Below, piece after piece: positions 49,186 through 58,820 of a stretch of DNA of 64,000 bases. The DNA comes from CAINVV01 sp037140615 (GTDB taxonomy: Bacteria; Bacteroidota; Bacteroidia; Bacteroidales; Prolixibacteraceae). The position numbers and the translations under genes are program-made. The stretch spans positions 1 to 64,000 of the forward strand of contig JBAXED010000001.1 of NCBI GenBank assembly GCA_037140615.1, in the 5' to 3' direction. Position 1 is the stretch's first letter; each line of letters opens with the position of its first letter. The notes below the pieces were generated by a model. It made no database searches. It worked only from the letters and a program-made list of their open reading frames with translations, and had not been told where the DNA came from.

Positions 49186-51891
49186 TTATTCGTCTTTTAG
49201 ATCGATTTTTGAAAGATTATTATAAGCTTTCCAGGCTATACCTCCCACGACAACGATGACAACGACCAAAGCCACCGGAAAGGAGGATGCACTTCCGCTT
49301 CCGTAAGAATGAAGACCAGATAAGTAATAATTCACACCAAGATAAGTCATCAGTACGCAGAGCAATCCGGCAACAGAGGCCAAATTGACAGCGAACCAGC
49401 CGCGGTATCCCGGCATGAGGCGCATGTGAGTAATGAAAGCATACACCAAAATTGTCACAAGCGACCAGGTCTCTTTTGGATCCCAGCCCCAATATCTCCC
49501 CCAGGATTCATTCGCCCAGATGGCACCCAGAAAAGTTCCGATCGTGAGCAGGTAAAGTCCGAGAATCATAGAAGCTTCATTGATCCAGGTCATGTGACGG
49601 ATATTTCGTTGAACACGATCTTTATTAATGGGTTTTACCATGCTGGCTAACAACATATTAAGTAAGCCAATAATTGCACTTACACCCAGAAATCCATAGC
49701 TTGCTGTAATGACTGCCACATGGAGTGCGAGCCAGTAAGATTTCAATACAGGAACCAGATTGGTGATTTCAGGATTGAGCCAGCTCATCTGCGCCACAAA
49801 AAGGGTAAGTCCGGAGAGTAACGCTGCAGCACCCATAACCATCGGATTTCTGCGCGCAAAGATCAATCCTGCAAGCATCCCTGCCCATGCAATATATATC
49901 ATGGATTCATAACCATCACTCCATGGCATATGACCGGCAATGTATCCGCGGATAATCAGACCGATTGTATGCAGGGCGAATCCGGCCAGGAAAATCCAAC
50001 CAGTGTATTTGACTATTTTTTGGTTCATTGAACCAGTTGTAAGCAAGGCTCTGAAATAGAAGATCATCAATACCAGGCCGGTCAATAAATAGAGGAAAGT
50101 CAGATCTTTGAAGATGTTTACACGGTTGTACAGGATCTCCAGATTTTGTTTGGCTACTCCGGGAATCAGTTCTGATCCAAGCTTGCGCTGAAACTGTTCA
50201 ATCAAAGCAAGATCCGCCTTTTGGCGTGATTCGTCGTTGTTTTGAACAGCATTGAGGTAATCAGAGAATACCTTGCTTATCATTGCCCCGGATGTCGAAG
50301 CAGGAGCTGTAGTAAGGTCCTCCCATTTGGTATTTTTGGGATCTGAAGAAGGAAATAACCGTAATAGTTCCCCTTTATAAACCAGGTAAGCTACATTCAG
50401 CCTGTCGTCCACCTTGATGATAGCATTGTCGAAGGTACCACGCTCAGAGGGCTGTTTGGCATAAGCCTCACCTACCTCTTTCATCATTTTATAGTTTCCT
50501 TTGCCATCGAAGAAGTCTGCGAAGGAAGCCTTTCCGGAAGAGATACCAAGGAGCTGTTCAATTTTGCTTTCAGATACGACAATCATCGGAACTTTTTGCC
50601 AATCCTCAGGATAAGTAATCATGCTCAAAACTAATTGTTCCGGCGATAGACCATTAAAACTCTCAGCCCTGGAAATCTTCATGACAACCTCATAAGCCAG
50701 CGTGCTAAATGGCTCCACGCGTCCGTCATGACCCTGTACCCATACTCCAGCAAAATCATTGGCAGCTTTTTTGGGTACTTCTGCACCCATAAGCTGCCCG
50801 GAAAGGAATACCAAAGATAAAAGTGCCAACGCCTTAACTGGCTTAGAGGCCTTCTGCATCAAACGGAAGAAATAACTTTTCTTGTTAAATATCGAGAGAA
50901 GGATGGCTCCAAAAAGAAGAAAATAGCCAATATAAGTCAAAATAGTGCCTGGCATATCCTTGTTGACTGAGAGGATGGTTCCTTTCTCGTCCTGATCGAA
51001 GGAAGATTGATAAAACCTATAACCTCTATGTTTCAATACGTTGTTCATGTAAATAGAAAAATCCATGTTTACGCCCTGTTCCTTGTCAATCAATGTTACT
51101 TCGCTTTTGTAAGACGAAGGACTCATTGATCCTGGATATCGGATAAGTTGAAAGTCTTTCAGATGGATGGCAAAAGGCAGAACTTCAGTTTTTGGCCCAA
51201 TCCAGATTTCATAGTCAGCGCCATTATATTGTCCTTTGACAGAAGCTGCCTGACCTTCATCGCTAATCAATACTGTGACAAATTCGTCTTTCGAGCCGTC
51301 TGCCAATTTAATTTTTACACCTTTACCTTGTTTCATCATTCCGCCCATAGATGATCCGGCCTGACCACCAGATTGTGCATTATAGAGGAATTCCACAGAT
51401 CTGACTTTTAATTTTTTGCCATTAAAATCAAAAGAAGCGCTGATTGCTCCCTCAGAAAATGGGGTCAAAAGTACTTTTTGTTCTCCTTCCAGATGTTGAT
51501 CACCCTGAGATACTAGCATATGAAAATACTGGTCTGAAGTTATCAATTCAGAAGATGACTCTCCCTCCCTGATATGGATAACTCCTTCTTCTCCAATATA
51601 TCTGGTTACTCCGGCGCCAATGACCATTAAAATAAATGCAAGGTGAAATAGCCCAACTGTCATTTTCTCCTTTTTGTATAACCTGTTGCGGAAATAAATT
51701 ACTCCCATTGCTACTGAAAGAAAAACCAACAACAGTTCGAACCAAAGAGAGCCATATACCAATGCTTTTGCGGCTTCAGCGCCATAGGAACTTTCTACAA
51801 AGGTGGCTACTCCAAGAACAACAGCAAGAAGCAATAAGGCAAAACCGGCAGTTGTTGTGGAAAATATAGTTTTCTTTAATTGTGTTATCAT
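49186..51891 (-). CDS. ccsA: fused cytochrome c biogenesis protein CcsBA (ResB-ResC)
   Basis: A 901-residue membrane protein that combines the ResB/CcsB part (about residues 1-370, with four helices and a large periplasmic loop) and the CcsA part (about 620-900). It carries haem across the membrane and ligates it to apocytochrome c (system II). The WWD domain has SWGRYWGWDPKETWSLVTI and the upstream GYIAGHMPWSDGYESMIYIAW. A large periplasmic segment (about 370-600) with an LFPSSDP-type motif links the halves. Fused CcsBA is typical of Bacteroidota and epsilonproteobacteria. A NrfJ-like lipoprotein gene follows. Confidence 0.93.
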   Translation of the reverse strand: MITQLKKTIFSTTTAGFALLLLAVVLGVATFVESSYGAEAAKALVYGSLWFELLLVFLSVAMGVIYFRNRLYKKEKMTVGLFHLAFILMVIGAGVTRYIGEEGVIHIREGESSSELITSDQYFHMLVSQGDQHLEGEQKVLLTPFSEGAISASFDFNGKKLKVRSVEFLYNAQSGGQAGSSMGGMMKQGKGVKIKLADGSKDEFVTVLISDEGQAASVKGQYNGADYEIWIGPKTEVLPFAIHLKDFQLIRYPGSMSPSSYKSEVTLIDKEQGVNMDFSIYMNNVLKHRGYRFYQSSFDQDEKGTILSVNKDMPGTILTYIGYFLLFGAILLSIFNKKSYFFRLMQKASKPVKALALLSLVFLSGQLMGAEVPKKAANDFAGVWVQGHDGRVEPFSTLAYEVVMKISRAESFNGLSPEQLVLSMITYPEDWQKVPMIVVSESKIEQLLGISSGKASFADFFDGKGNYKMMKEVGEAYAKQPSERGTFDNAIIKVDDRLNVAYLVYKGELLRLFPSSDPKNTKWEDLTTAPASTSGAMISKVFSDYLNAVQNNDESRQKADLALIEQFQRKLGSELIPGVAKQNLEILYNRVNIFKDLTFLYLLTGLVLMIFYFRALLTTGSMNQKIVKYTGWIFLAGFALHTIGLIIRGYIAGHMPWSDGYESMIYIAWAGMLAGLIFARRNPMVMGAAALLSGLTLFVAQMSWLNPEITNLVPVLKSYWLALHVAVITASYGFLGVSAIIGLLNMLLASMVKPINKDRVQRNIRHMTWINEASMILGLYLLTIGTFLGAIWANESWGRYWGWDPKETWSLVTILVYAFITHMRLMPGYRGWFAVNLASVAGLLCVLMTYLGVNYYLSGLHSYGSGSASSFPVALVVVIVVVGGIAWKAYNNLSKIDLKDE

Positions 51892-51950
51892 AACGTATAT
51901 ATAAGTATCAATAGGCTAGCAAAAATAAGAAAAAACCAATCGTAAATTAT

Positions 51951-51981
51951 AAAAAGGGAGCCCCGAAAGACCCCCTTTTTT
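51951..51981 (-). terminator. terminator downstream of ppdK
   Basis: AAAAAGGG (51951-51958) pairs with CCCTTTTT (51973-51980) around an imperfect inner stem. On the minus strand it follows ppdK and precedes ccsBA. Confidence 0.65.
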
Positions 51982-52033
51982 GTAATTATTACAATTTAGA
52001 ACTTTTACAGACAAATATTTTCATCTGCATAAA

Positions 52034-54745
52034 TTATCCATTCTTCTTAACATTGGCCTGAGCAGCTGCCAAACGTGCAATTGGCACGCGGAAAGGTGAA
52101 CAGCTAACATAATCTAAACCAACCTTGTCACAGAACTCAACTGAACTTGGCTCGCCACCATGTTCACCGCAAATTCCTATTTTAAGTCCAGGCTTGGTTG
52201 AACGACCTTTGGCAACACCCATTTCAACAAGAATGCCTACACCTGTTTGATCCAGAATCTGGAAAGGATCATTTTTTAGAATACCTCTATCAAGATAATC
52301 AGGAAGGAATTTTCCGGCATCGTCGCGCGAAAATCCCATGGTCATCTGGGTAAGGTCATTGGTTCCAAAAGAGAAGAAATCAGCCTCTTTAGCAATGGTT
52401 TCTGCTGTTAAGGCAGCCCTTGGCACTTCAATCATGGTACCTACCAGGTAATCAATTTTAGCGTTTCTTTCCGCAAAAACTGTTTGAATGGTAGCATGGA
52501 TGACGTCAGTTTGATTTTTCAACTCAGCAACAGTACCTACCAGTGGGACCATAATTTCCGGACGTGCATCAACGCCTTTTGCTTTTAGGTTCAAAGCAGC
52601 TTCGATAATGGCGCGTGCCTGCATTTCAGTTATTTCGGGATAAGTAATCCCTAAACGGCAACCACGGTGACCCAACATTGGGTTAAATTCCTCCAGGTCA
52701 CTTATTTTGGATTTGATTTGATCTAAGGTAAGACCCATCTCTTCGGCAAGCTCTTTCTGCATGGCCAGTTCGTGGGGCACAAATTCATGCAATGGCGGAT
52801 CGAGCAAACGAACAGTAACACCATATCCTGCCATTGCTTCGAAGATACCTTCGAAATCTGCGCGCTGATATGGAAGTAATTTAGCTAAGGCGGCTTTTCT
52901 TCCATCAATAGATGAGGCAAGGATCATTTCGCGCATGGCTTTGATACGGGCACCTTCAAAAAACATATGTTCAGTACGGCAAAGACCGATTCCTTTTGCA
53001 CCAAACTGACGGGCTTTCACAGCATCATTAGGAGTATCTGCGTTGGTACGGACAGACATGCGGGTATATTTGTCGGCCAGTTCCATTACTTTTGCAAAAT
53101 CATCACTGATAGTAGCTTCCTGAGTCTTAACTTTTCCGTCAAAAACTTCGCCAGTAGAACCATTCAGTGAAATCCAATCACCTTCATTGTACACTTTACC
53201 GGTAGCTTCCATTGTACGGGTCTTGTAGTTGATTCTCAAGGCACCAGCTCCTGAAACGCAGCATTTTCCCATTCCACGGGCCACAACAGCCGCGTGGGAA
53301 GTCATCCCTCCACGGGCAGTTAAAATACCACGGGCGATGTTCATACCTTCCAGATCTTCAGGAGAGGTCTCAATCCTTACCAGAATGGAGTTCTCATAAT
53401 TTTTTGCTTCGTCGGCAAAGAAAACGATCTGGCCAGTTGCAGCTCCCGGAGAAGCTGGAAGTCCTTTGCCAATTAATTTGGCAGTTTTAAGTGCATTAAC
53501 GTCAAAGACAGGATGTAAAAGTTCGTCCAATTTATTTGGCTCCACTCTTAACATGGCTGTTTTCTCATCGATTTTACCTTCACTTAAAAGGTCAACAGCA
53601 ATTTTCAGCATGGCTGCACCTGTGCGCTTCCCATTGCGGGTTTGCAACAACCAGAGTTTACCATCCTGAATGGTAAATTCGATGTCCTGCATATCTTTGT
53701 AATGACCTTCCAATTTTTCCTGGATCTCCATCAACTGCGCGTACGCTTTTGGCATGGTCTCTTCCAGCGAAGGGAATTTAGAGGCACGATCATTTTCGGT
53801 AACATTTTGAAGTTCAGCCCAACGTTTTGAACCAATTTTGGTAATCTGCTGTGGAGTACGAATACCGGCAACAACATCTTCGCCCTGAGCATTGATCAGG
53901 TATTCACCGATAAACATATTTTCTCCGGTCGAAGCATCACGGGTAAATCCAACACCTGTGGCAGAGTTTCCGCCCATGTTGCCGAATACCATGGCTTGAA
54001 CATTGACTGCTGTTCCCCACTCTACCGGAATATTGTTGAGTCTTCTGTAATAAATAGCACGGTCGTTCATCCAGCTTTCGAAAACTGCAGCAACAGCACC
54101 CCAAAGTTGCTCCCAGGGATCAACAGGGAAATCTTTACCGGTTACTTTTAAAACTGCTGCCTTGAAGCGAAGCACCAATGTTTTTAAATTTTCAACAGTG
54201 AAATCTGTATCTTCTTTGATACCAACCTCCTCTTTCATGTGCTCTATGATCTCTTCGAAAGGATCAATATCTGTTTTGCTGTGGGGTTTCATGCCCAACA
54301 CAACATCACCGTACATCTGCACAAAACGGCGGTAAGAATCCCAGGCAAAACGTGGATTACCTGACTTTAATGCGATACCTTCCACTGCCAGGTCGTTCAA
54401 TCCAAGGTTCAGGATGGTGTCCATCATGCCGGGCATAGAAGCTCTGGCACCTGAACGGACAGAAACCAGACAAGGATTTTCTTTCGAACCAAATTTGGTT
54501 CCCGTAATATTTTCAATGTATGCTACCGCTGCTTGTACATCTTTCTCAATCAAAGCAAATGCAGCTTTTTTACCTTTTGCGGTAAACTCTGTACAAACGT
54601 CTGTGGTAATAGTGAATCCCGGAGGAACGGGTACACCGATCAGATTCATCTCGGCCAGGTTAGCGCCCTTGCCACCCAACAAATTTTTCATCTCTGCACG
54701 ACCTTCTGCCTGGCCGTTGCCGAATGTATAAACATACTTCGTCAT
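52034..54745 (-). CDS. ppdK: pyruvate, phosphate dikinase
   Basis: A 903-residue PPDK that interconverts pyruvate, ATP and Pi with PEP, AMP and PPi, used in PPi-based glycolysis or gluconeogenesis in many anaerobes. The N-terminal ATP-grasp domain has KNLLGGKGANLAEMNLIGVPVPPGFT and SVRSGARASMPGMMDTILNLG. The phosphohistidine domain has the catalytic His484 in GGMTSHAAVVARGMGKCCVSG. The C-terminal TIM barrel has LCRTEHMFFEG and GTNDLTQMT, with the catalytic Cys in GICGEHGG. All three domains are complete and of standard size. It diverges from the DUF2520 gene across a 116-bp promoter region. Confidence 0.97.
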   Translation of the reverse strand: MTKYVYTFGNGQAEGRAEMKNLLGGKGANLAEMNLIGVPVPPGFTITTDVCTEFTAKGKKAAFALIEKDVQAAVAYIENITGTKFGSKENPCLVSVRSGARASMPGMMDTILNLGLNDLAVEGIALKSGNPRFAWDSYRRFVQMYGDVVLGMKPHSKTDIDPFEEIIEHMKEEVGIKEDTDFTVENLKTLVLRFKAAVLKVTGKDFPVDPWEQLWGAVAAVFESWMNDRAIYYRRLNNIPVEWGTAVNVQAMVFGNMGGNSATGVGFTRDASTGENMFIGEYLINAQGEDVVAGIRTPQQITKIGSKRWAELQNVTENDRASKFPSLEETMPKAYAQLMEIQEKLEGHYKDMQDIEFTIQDGKLWLLQTRNGKRTGAAMLKIAVDLLSEGKIDEKTAMLRVEPNKLDELLHPVFDVNALKTAKLIGKGLPASPGAATGQIVFFADEAKNYENSILVRIETSPEDLEGMNIARGILTARGGMTSHAAVVARGMGKCCVSGAGALRINYKTRTMEATGKVYNEGDWISLNGSTGEVFDGKVKTQEATISDDFAKVMELADKYTRMSVRTNADTPNDAVKARQFGAKGIGLCRTEHMFFEGARIKAMREMILASSIDGRKAALAKLLPYQRADFEGIFEAMAGYGVTVRLLDPPLHEFVPHELAMQKELAEEMGLTLDQIKSKISDLEEFNPMLGHRGCRLGITYPEITEMQARAIIEAALNLKAKGVDARPEIMVPLVGTVAELKNQTDVIHATIQTVFAERNAKIDYLVGTMIEVPRAALTAETIAKEADFFSFGTNDLTQMTMGFSRDDAGKFLPDYLDRGILKNDPFQILDQTGVGILVEMGVAKGRSTKPGLKIGICGEHGGEPSSVEFCDKVGLDYVSCSPFRVPIARLAAAQANVKKNG

Positions 54746-54795
54746 AAAATATAAATATTTGGTTTGAGAATTATATCCCTGCTAAAAATTGCCTG

Positions 54796-54846
54796 CAAAG
54801 TTAAAATTTATAACATAACGATTTAATGATAATTACCCTATTTTTG
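54796..54846. promoter_or_regulatory. divergent promoter boxes for ppdK and the DUF2520 gene
   Basis: On the minus strand TAACTTTG (plus-strand 54796-54803) is a -7 box for ppdK, 50 bp from its ATG. On the plus strand TATTTTTG (54839-54846) is a -7 box for the DUF2520 gene, only 15 bp before its ATG, so that 5' leader is very short. Clear -33 boxes were not found. Confidence 0.45.
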
Positions 54847-54861
54847 CAAAAAAATAAATGA

Positions 54862-55623
54862 ATGCGAATCGTTTTACTAGGTACTGGAAATTTAGCCACC
54901 CGGTTGGGATTAGCCTTTCATGCCAAGGAGGTTGAGATTATTCAGGTTTTTGGCCGTAATGAATCCATTGGTGTTCATTTATCAAAACAGCTGGGGTGCT
55001 CTTTCACCTCTTTAAAACAGGAAATTAAGACCGATGCCGACTTTTACTTTCTAGCTGTAACGGAGGAAGCTATCCCGGAAATTTTGATCAACTCTCCGAT
55101 TAGCAATCAATTGATCATTCACACTTCAGGAAGTGTCTCCATGGAAATGCTTGCAGCCTTCTCCATTAATTATGGTGTTTTTTACCCTTTGCAAACTTTA
55201 TCCAAACAAAAAGAGGTAGATTTCAGTACAATTCCAATTTGTATTGAGGCCAACAGCACGGATAACCTGAAAAAATTAAATGAGCTGGCCTATCTCATTT
55301 CGGGGCAAGTTTTCCACATTGATTCAGCAAAGCGACGGCAGCTTCACCTGGCAGCCGTTTTTGTCTGTAACTTTGTAAACCATCTTTATTCAATAGGAGC
55401 GCATCTTCTTCAGGATCAAAATCTTGATTTTGATATACTTAAGCCACTAATACTTGAAACAGCCCAAAAGGTGATGACATTTCCTCCTGAAGAAGTTCAG
55501 ACTGGTCCGGCGGTGCGCGGAAATGAAGCAATCATGGAGATACATCTTAAGATGCTGGAACAATATCCCGAATGGCAAAATATTTATAGCCTTATCAGTC
55601 AAGATATCAAACAATTACAATAA
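54862..55623 (+). CDS. Rossmann-like / DUF2520 domain protein
   Basis: A 253-residue protein of the Rossmann-like plus DUF2520 architecture that is related to pyrroline-5-carboxylate reductase and 6-phosphogluconate dehydrogenase. The NAD(P)-binding motif is VLLGTGNLATRLGLAF (GxGxxA form). A Thr-Ser-Gly strand (IIHTSGSVSMEML) and GVFYPLQTLSK mark the end of the fold. The helical DUF2520 domain runs from about residue 140 to 253. It is probably a dehydrogenase whose substrate is unknown. kdsC starts 4 bp after its stop codon, so the two are coupled. Confidence 0.85.
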   Translation: MRIVLLGTGNLATRLGLAFHAKEVEIIQVFGRNESIGVHLSKQLGCSFTSLKQEIKTDADFYFLAVTEEAIPEILINSPISNQLIIHTSGSVSMEMLAAFSINYGVFYPLQTLSKQKEVDFSTIPICIEANSTDNLKKLNELAYLISGQVFHIDSAKRRQLHLAAVFVCNFVNHLYSIGAHLLQDQNLDFDILKPLILETAQKVMTFPPEEVQTGPAVRGNEAIMEIHLKMLEQYPEWQNIYSLISQDIKQLQ

Positions 55624-55627
55624 TAAT

Positions 55628-56158
55628 ATGGCATTTTTCAAAGAAGAACTAAGTAAAATAAAAGGTTTTGTTTTCGATGTGGACGGGGTATTGTCTCACA
55701 ATGTCCTTGGTCTTTCTCCTGACGGCGATCCAGTTCGAACGGCAAACATGAAAGATGGTTATGCCATCATGTATGCCATCAAGCTGGGTTATCCAATCGG
55801 AATCATCACAGGAGGAAGAACACAGGATACAAGGGGCAGACTCGAAAGACTGGGTATTAACCAGGTATATATGGGAACACTGGATAAGGTTCCATGCTTG
55901 CATGATTTCATGGAGAAAAACAATCTTACAGCCAATGAAGTACTCTACATGGGTGACGATATTCCCGATTACAATGTGATGACTTTGGTTGGACTGCCGG
56001 TTTGTCCAAACGATGCAGCTCCCGAAATCAAAGAGATTTCTGCCTATATCTCAGATAAAAATGGAGGAGAGGGATGTGTCAGAGATGTAATTGAGCAAGT
56101 GTTGCGTGCGCAGGAGAAATGGAGCCACCCGGGAGATATAAATTGGAGCAGCTTCTGA
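55628..56158 (+). CDS. kdsC: 3-deoxy-D-manno-octulosonate 8-phosphate phosphatase (KdsC)
   Basis: A 176-residue tetrameric HAD phosphatase without a cap that makes KDO from KDO-8-phosphate for lipopolysaccharide. The nucleophile motif is GFVFDVDGVLS. Motif II GIITGGR and motif IV MGDDIPDYNVM follow. An in-frame start at 55523 would overlap the preceding gene and adds 35 unrelated residues, so the ATG at 55628 is used. Family length is about 170-190, as here. The gene shows that the organism makes KDO-containing LPS. Confidence 0.93.
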   Translation: MAFFKEELSKIKGFVFDVDGVLSHNVLGLSPDGDPVRTANMKDGYAIMYAIKLGYPIGIITGGRTQDTRGRLERLGINQVYMGTLDKVPCLHDFMEKNNLTANEVLYMGDDIPDYNVMTLVGLPVCPNDAAPEIKEISAYISDKNGGEGCVRDVIEQVLRAQEKWSHPGDINWSSF

Positions 56159-56162
56159 GAAA

Positions 56163-56332
56163 GAGGGGGTGACAGGGAGAGGGGGCGAGGGGGCGATCTG
56201 GACTCTGGACATGAGTATATTGATGGTAAAATAAAGGTGAAGCGCAGGATTTCAATACAATCGCATAAAGGGTAAAAAAGTGATATTTGAATGTTGGGAA
56301 TAGCACTCGCCCCCTCACCCACTCGCCCTCTC
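56163..56332. repeat. periodic element L: 8-nt units between kdsC and rlmD, inverted halves
   Basis: Left arm 56163-56094-equivalent region 56163-56110 is best read as octamers GAGGGGGT, GACAGGGA, GAGGGGGC (twice), GATCTGGA and CTCTGGAC from 56163 to 56210. Right arm 56301-56332 has TAGCACTC, GCCCCCTC, ACCCACTC and GCCCTCTC. GAGGGGGC and GCCCCCTC are exact reverse complements, so the arms can pair across about 90 nt. The right arm ends 37 nt before the rlmD start. The GC-rich arms differ from their AT-rich surroundings. Confidence 0.8.
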
Positions 56333-56369
56333 CTTTTACTTAGAAACATATATTTAAAAACTTTTAGTA

Positions 56370-57806
56370 GTGGGAAGAAAAAATAAAAATTTGCCTTTGT
56401 TGCTGAATGTAGAGATTCTGGATGCCGGTGCTGAAGGAAAAGCCGTGGCTCGTGTTGAAGGAATGGTTGTTTTCACCACCAATGTGATACCAGGTGATGT
56501 CGTAGATATTCAGGTGACAAAAAAAAGAGAAAAATTCATGGAGGGAAAGGTTGTAGCGATACAAAAACCCTCACCCGACCGGGTAGAAGCATTTTGCCAG
56601 CATTTTGACTTATGCGGCGGATGCAAATGGCAGTTCCTGCCCTACGAAAAACAACTCTTCTACAAGCAGAAACAGGTTGTCGACCAACTCACCAGAATTG
56701 GGAAAGTTAATATACCCGTCCTTCATCCAATCAAAGGCTCCGAAAAAACAACCTACTACCGGAACAAGCTGGAGTACACCTTTTCAAACAGGCGCTGGCT
56801 TTCCCTTGAAGAAATTCGATCAGGGAATGAGATTAGTGATCAGGATGTTCTCGGTTTCCATATTCCGGGGATGTTCGATAAGGTGATGGACATCGAAAAA
56901 TGCTGGCTTCAGCCTTCGCCATCCAATGAGATACGCAATGCAGTGCGTACTTATGCTCTTGATCACAAACTACCCTTTTTCGACCTTAGAAATAGGAGTG
57001 GAATGCTGCGTACCATCACCATTCGGTCGAACGGAAAAGGTGAGGTGATGGTGATTGTTGTTTTCTATTATTATATCCAAACTCTATGTGACGGATTACT
57101 TAATCATATAAGTGACAGTTTTCCTGAAGTAACTTCCTTGCTTTACGTCATCAACGAAAAGGGGAACGACACAATTACAGACCAGGAGGTTTTGGTTTTT
57201 AAAGGAGCAAATCACCTGGTAGAGGAGATGGAGGGGTTGAAATTTATTGTTGGAGCAAAATCTTTTTACCAAACCAATTCGTCCCAGGCCTACGAACTAT
57301 ACAAAATCACCAGAGAGATGGCGGGTCTTACCGGTCAGGAAATTGTATATGACTTGTACACCGGTACAGGAACCATCGCAAATTTTGTGGCAGGCAAAGC
57401 AAAAAAAGTTATTGGGATAGAATATGTGCCTGAAGCAATTGCCGATGCAAAAATCAATTCAGAAAACAACGGAATAACAAATACGCTCTTCTTTTCGGGT
57501 GATATGAAAGATATTCTAACGGCAAATTTTATCTCAGAAAATGGCCGGCCGGATGTCATCATTACCGATCCACCGAGGGCAGGTATGGACGAAAAAGTTG
57601 TTCAAGTCATCCTGGCTGCAGAGCCAAAGAGGATCGTCTATGTAAGTTGTAATCCGGCAACTCAGGCAAGGGATTTACAACTTTTGCAAATTCAGTATAA
57701 TGTCAAAGAAGTACATCCGGTTGATATGTTCCCACACACGCACCACGTAGAAAATGTTGTGCTACTTGAAAGAGTAGATCATGCGGTTTGTTGTTCAGAA
57801 CCGTAA
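56370..57806 (+). CDS. rlmD: 23S rRNA (uracil-C5)-methyltransferase (RlmD/RumA family)
   Basis: A 478-residue SAM-dependent methyltransferase of the RlmD/RlmCD family. An N-terminal TRAM domain (VEILDAGAEGKAVARVEGMVVFT) is followed by cysteines for a 4Fe-4S cluster in FCQHFDLCGGCKWQFL. The Rossmann methyltransferase domain has VYDLYTGTGTIANFVA and DVIITDPPRAGMD. The catalytic Cys lies in VYVSCNPATQARDLQLL. The likely product is m5U in 23S rRNA. The start codon is GTG 56370. Its last codons overlap the convergent membrane-protein gene by 12 bp. Confidence 0.93.
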   Translation: MGRKNKNLPLLLNVEILDAGAEGKAVARVEGMVVFTTNVIPGDVVDIQVTKKREKFMEGKVVAIQKPSPDRVEAFCQHFDLCGGCKWQFLPYEKQLFYKQKQVVDQLTRIGKVNIPVLHPIKGSEKTTYYRNKLEYTFSNRRWLSLEEIRSGNEISDQDVLGFHIPGMFDKVMDIEKCWLQPSPSNEIRNAVRTYALDHKLPFFDLRNRSGMLRTITIRSNGKGEVMVIVVFYYYIQTLCDGLLNHISDSFPEVTSLLYVINEKGNDTITDQEVLVFKGANHLVEEMEGLKFIVGAKSFYQTNSSQAYELYKITREMAGLTGQEIVYDLYTGTGTIANFVAGKAKKVIGIEYVPEAIADAKINSENNGITNTLFFSGDMKDILTANFISENGRPDVIITDPPRAGMDEKVVQVILAAEPKRIVYVSCNPATQARDLQLLQIQYNVKEVHPVDMFPHTHHVENVVLLERVDHAVCCSEP

Positions 57807-58724
57807 AGTCATCATTAAGGATTGATCCGTCATCGGGGATAAAGATAGATTGGAATCGTCTACATAGTGAAAGTTGTACTCTATTCCTATCTTGGAATAA
57901 AAAATCCCCGCATTCAAAAGAATTGATTTTCTGGCTGAATCAAAATGGTTAAATATGCCCTCCCTTGAAAGAGCAATTGCTTTTGAACCAATATTTAGAT
58001 CAACATTTTTACTGGCAGCATAATCCATATTGAATTCCAGGATTCCATTAAATCCGGATTCAAAACCCTGACGATGACCAGTTAGATTATTCATTACCTG
58101 AAACTTGTTGTTAAAAGTTTGTTGAAAAGAATATCCAATTCCATAGGTTAAATCCCACTTTAACTTATCTTCCTTTTGATAAGAATGGTGCTTTTGACCA
58201 AGGAATAGTGTCTGGTAGAGAAACAACGGATCACAAAACCCACTCGGATTATTCTGTATTGAACCTTTTCCCAAATATGTTTCGGCTGTGGTCTCTAAAA
58301 ACAAACGAATGGCGGGCCTTTTTACAAGCGGAATCGAAGGAGTCAATGACAGAATAAATGCATCCTTAATTTTTTCAGCATTTTCACCACTCTTCTTGGA
58401 TTGACCGTACTGTGCGAAAATTGAAGAGCTAAAATCAAATTTCTCTCCCAGAAAATCGATGTTACTGTTTAAAGTGCCTAGCCATTGTAAATTGGTCGAT
58501 TTTTCTGATTCAGAATGGGTCATTCCAAGGGTCAAGCCAAGGCTTGGATGTATCTTAAAATGCCATTTTGAGGAAGTACTATTTGCTTTGACGGTTTTTA
58601 TGGAATCGAGTATTTCATGCGTATTTATTCCTAATTTTGCACTAAAACCCAATGCCGGGAAGATAACAAGAATGAAAATTGAGACGAAATGAAGAAACTT
58701 TTTCTTGTCACTAATCATTTTCAT
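57795..58724 (-). CDS. putative outer-membrane beta-barrel protein of unknown function
   Basis: A 309-residue protein (start at ATG 58724; two further in-frame starts are near). A signal peptide (FLHFVSIFILVIFPALGFSA) is followed by a mature part rich in alternating hydrophobic and aromatic strands, such as WHFKIHPSLGLTLGMTH, FDFSSSIFAQYG and LKWDLTYGIGYSFQQTF. The protein ends in MMTLRF, a terminal Phe typical of barrel proteins. The overall pattern resembles the DUF3078 family but I cannot confirm it. Its 3' end overlaps rlmD by 12 bp in convergent orientation. The small secreted protein encoded just upstream (58821-59282) may be its partner, as the gap is short (96 bp). Confidence 0.7.
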   Translation of the reverse strand: MKMISDKKKFLHFVSIFILVIFPALGFSAKLGINTHEILDSIKTVKANSTSSKWHFKIHPSLGLTLGMTHSESEKSTNLQWLGTLNSNIDFLGEKFDFSSSIFAQYGQSKKSGENAEKIKDAFILSLTPSIPLVKRPAIRLFLETTAETYLGKGSIQNNPSGFCDPLFLYQTLFLGQKHHSYQKEDKLKWDLTYGIGYSFQQTFNNKFQVMNNLTGHRQGFESGFNGILEFNMDYAASKNVDLNIGSKAIALSREGIFNHFDSARKSILLNAGIFYSKIGIEYNFHYVDDSNLSLSPMTDQSLMMTLRF

Positions 58725-58820
58725 AGTTAAGATTTTTATAGATAAATAATTCTGCACAAAGGGCAGAAAAAGATTTTCATCATTATCTGCCCTTTAGTTT
58801 ATTATTTTCAGAATTAATTC

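Noticed and set aside
55523..55627. N-terminal extension of kdsC overlapping the DUF2520 gene
   Set aside because: The extra residues are a frame-shifted reading of the upstream gene; the family start is the ATG at 55628.
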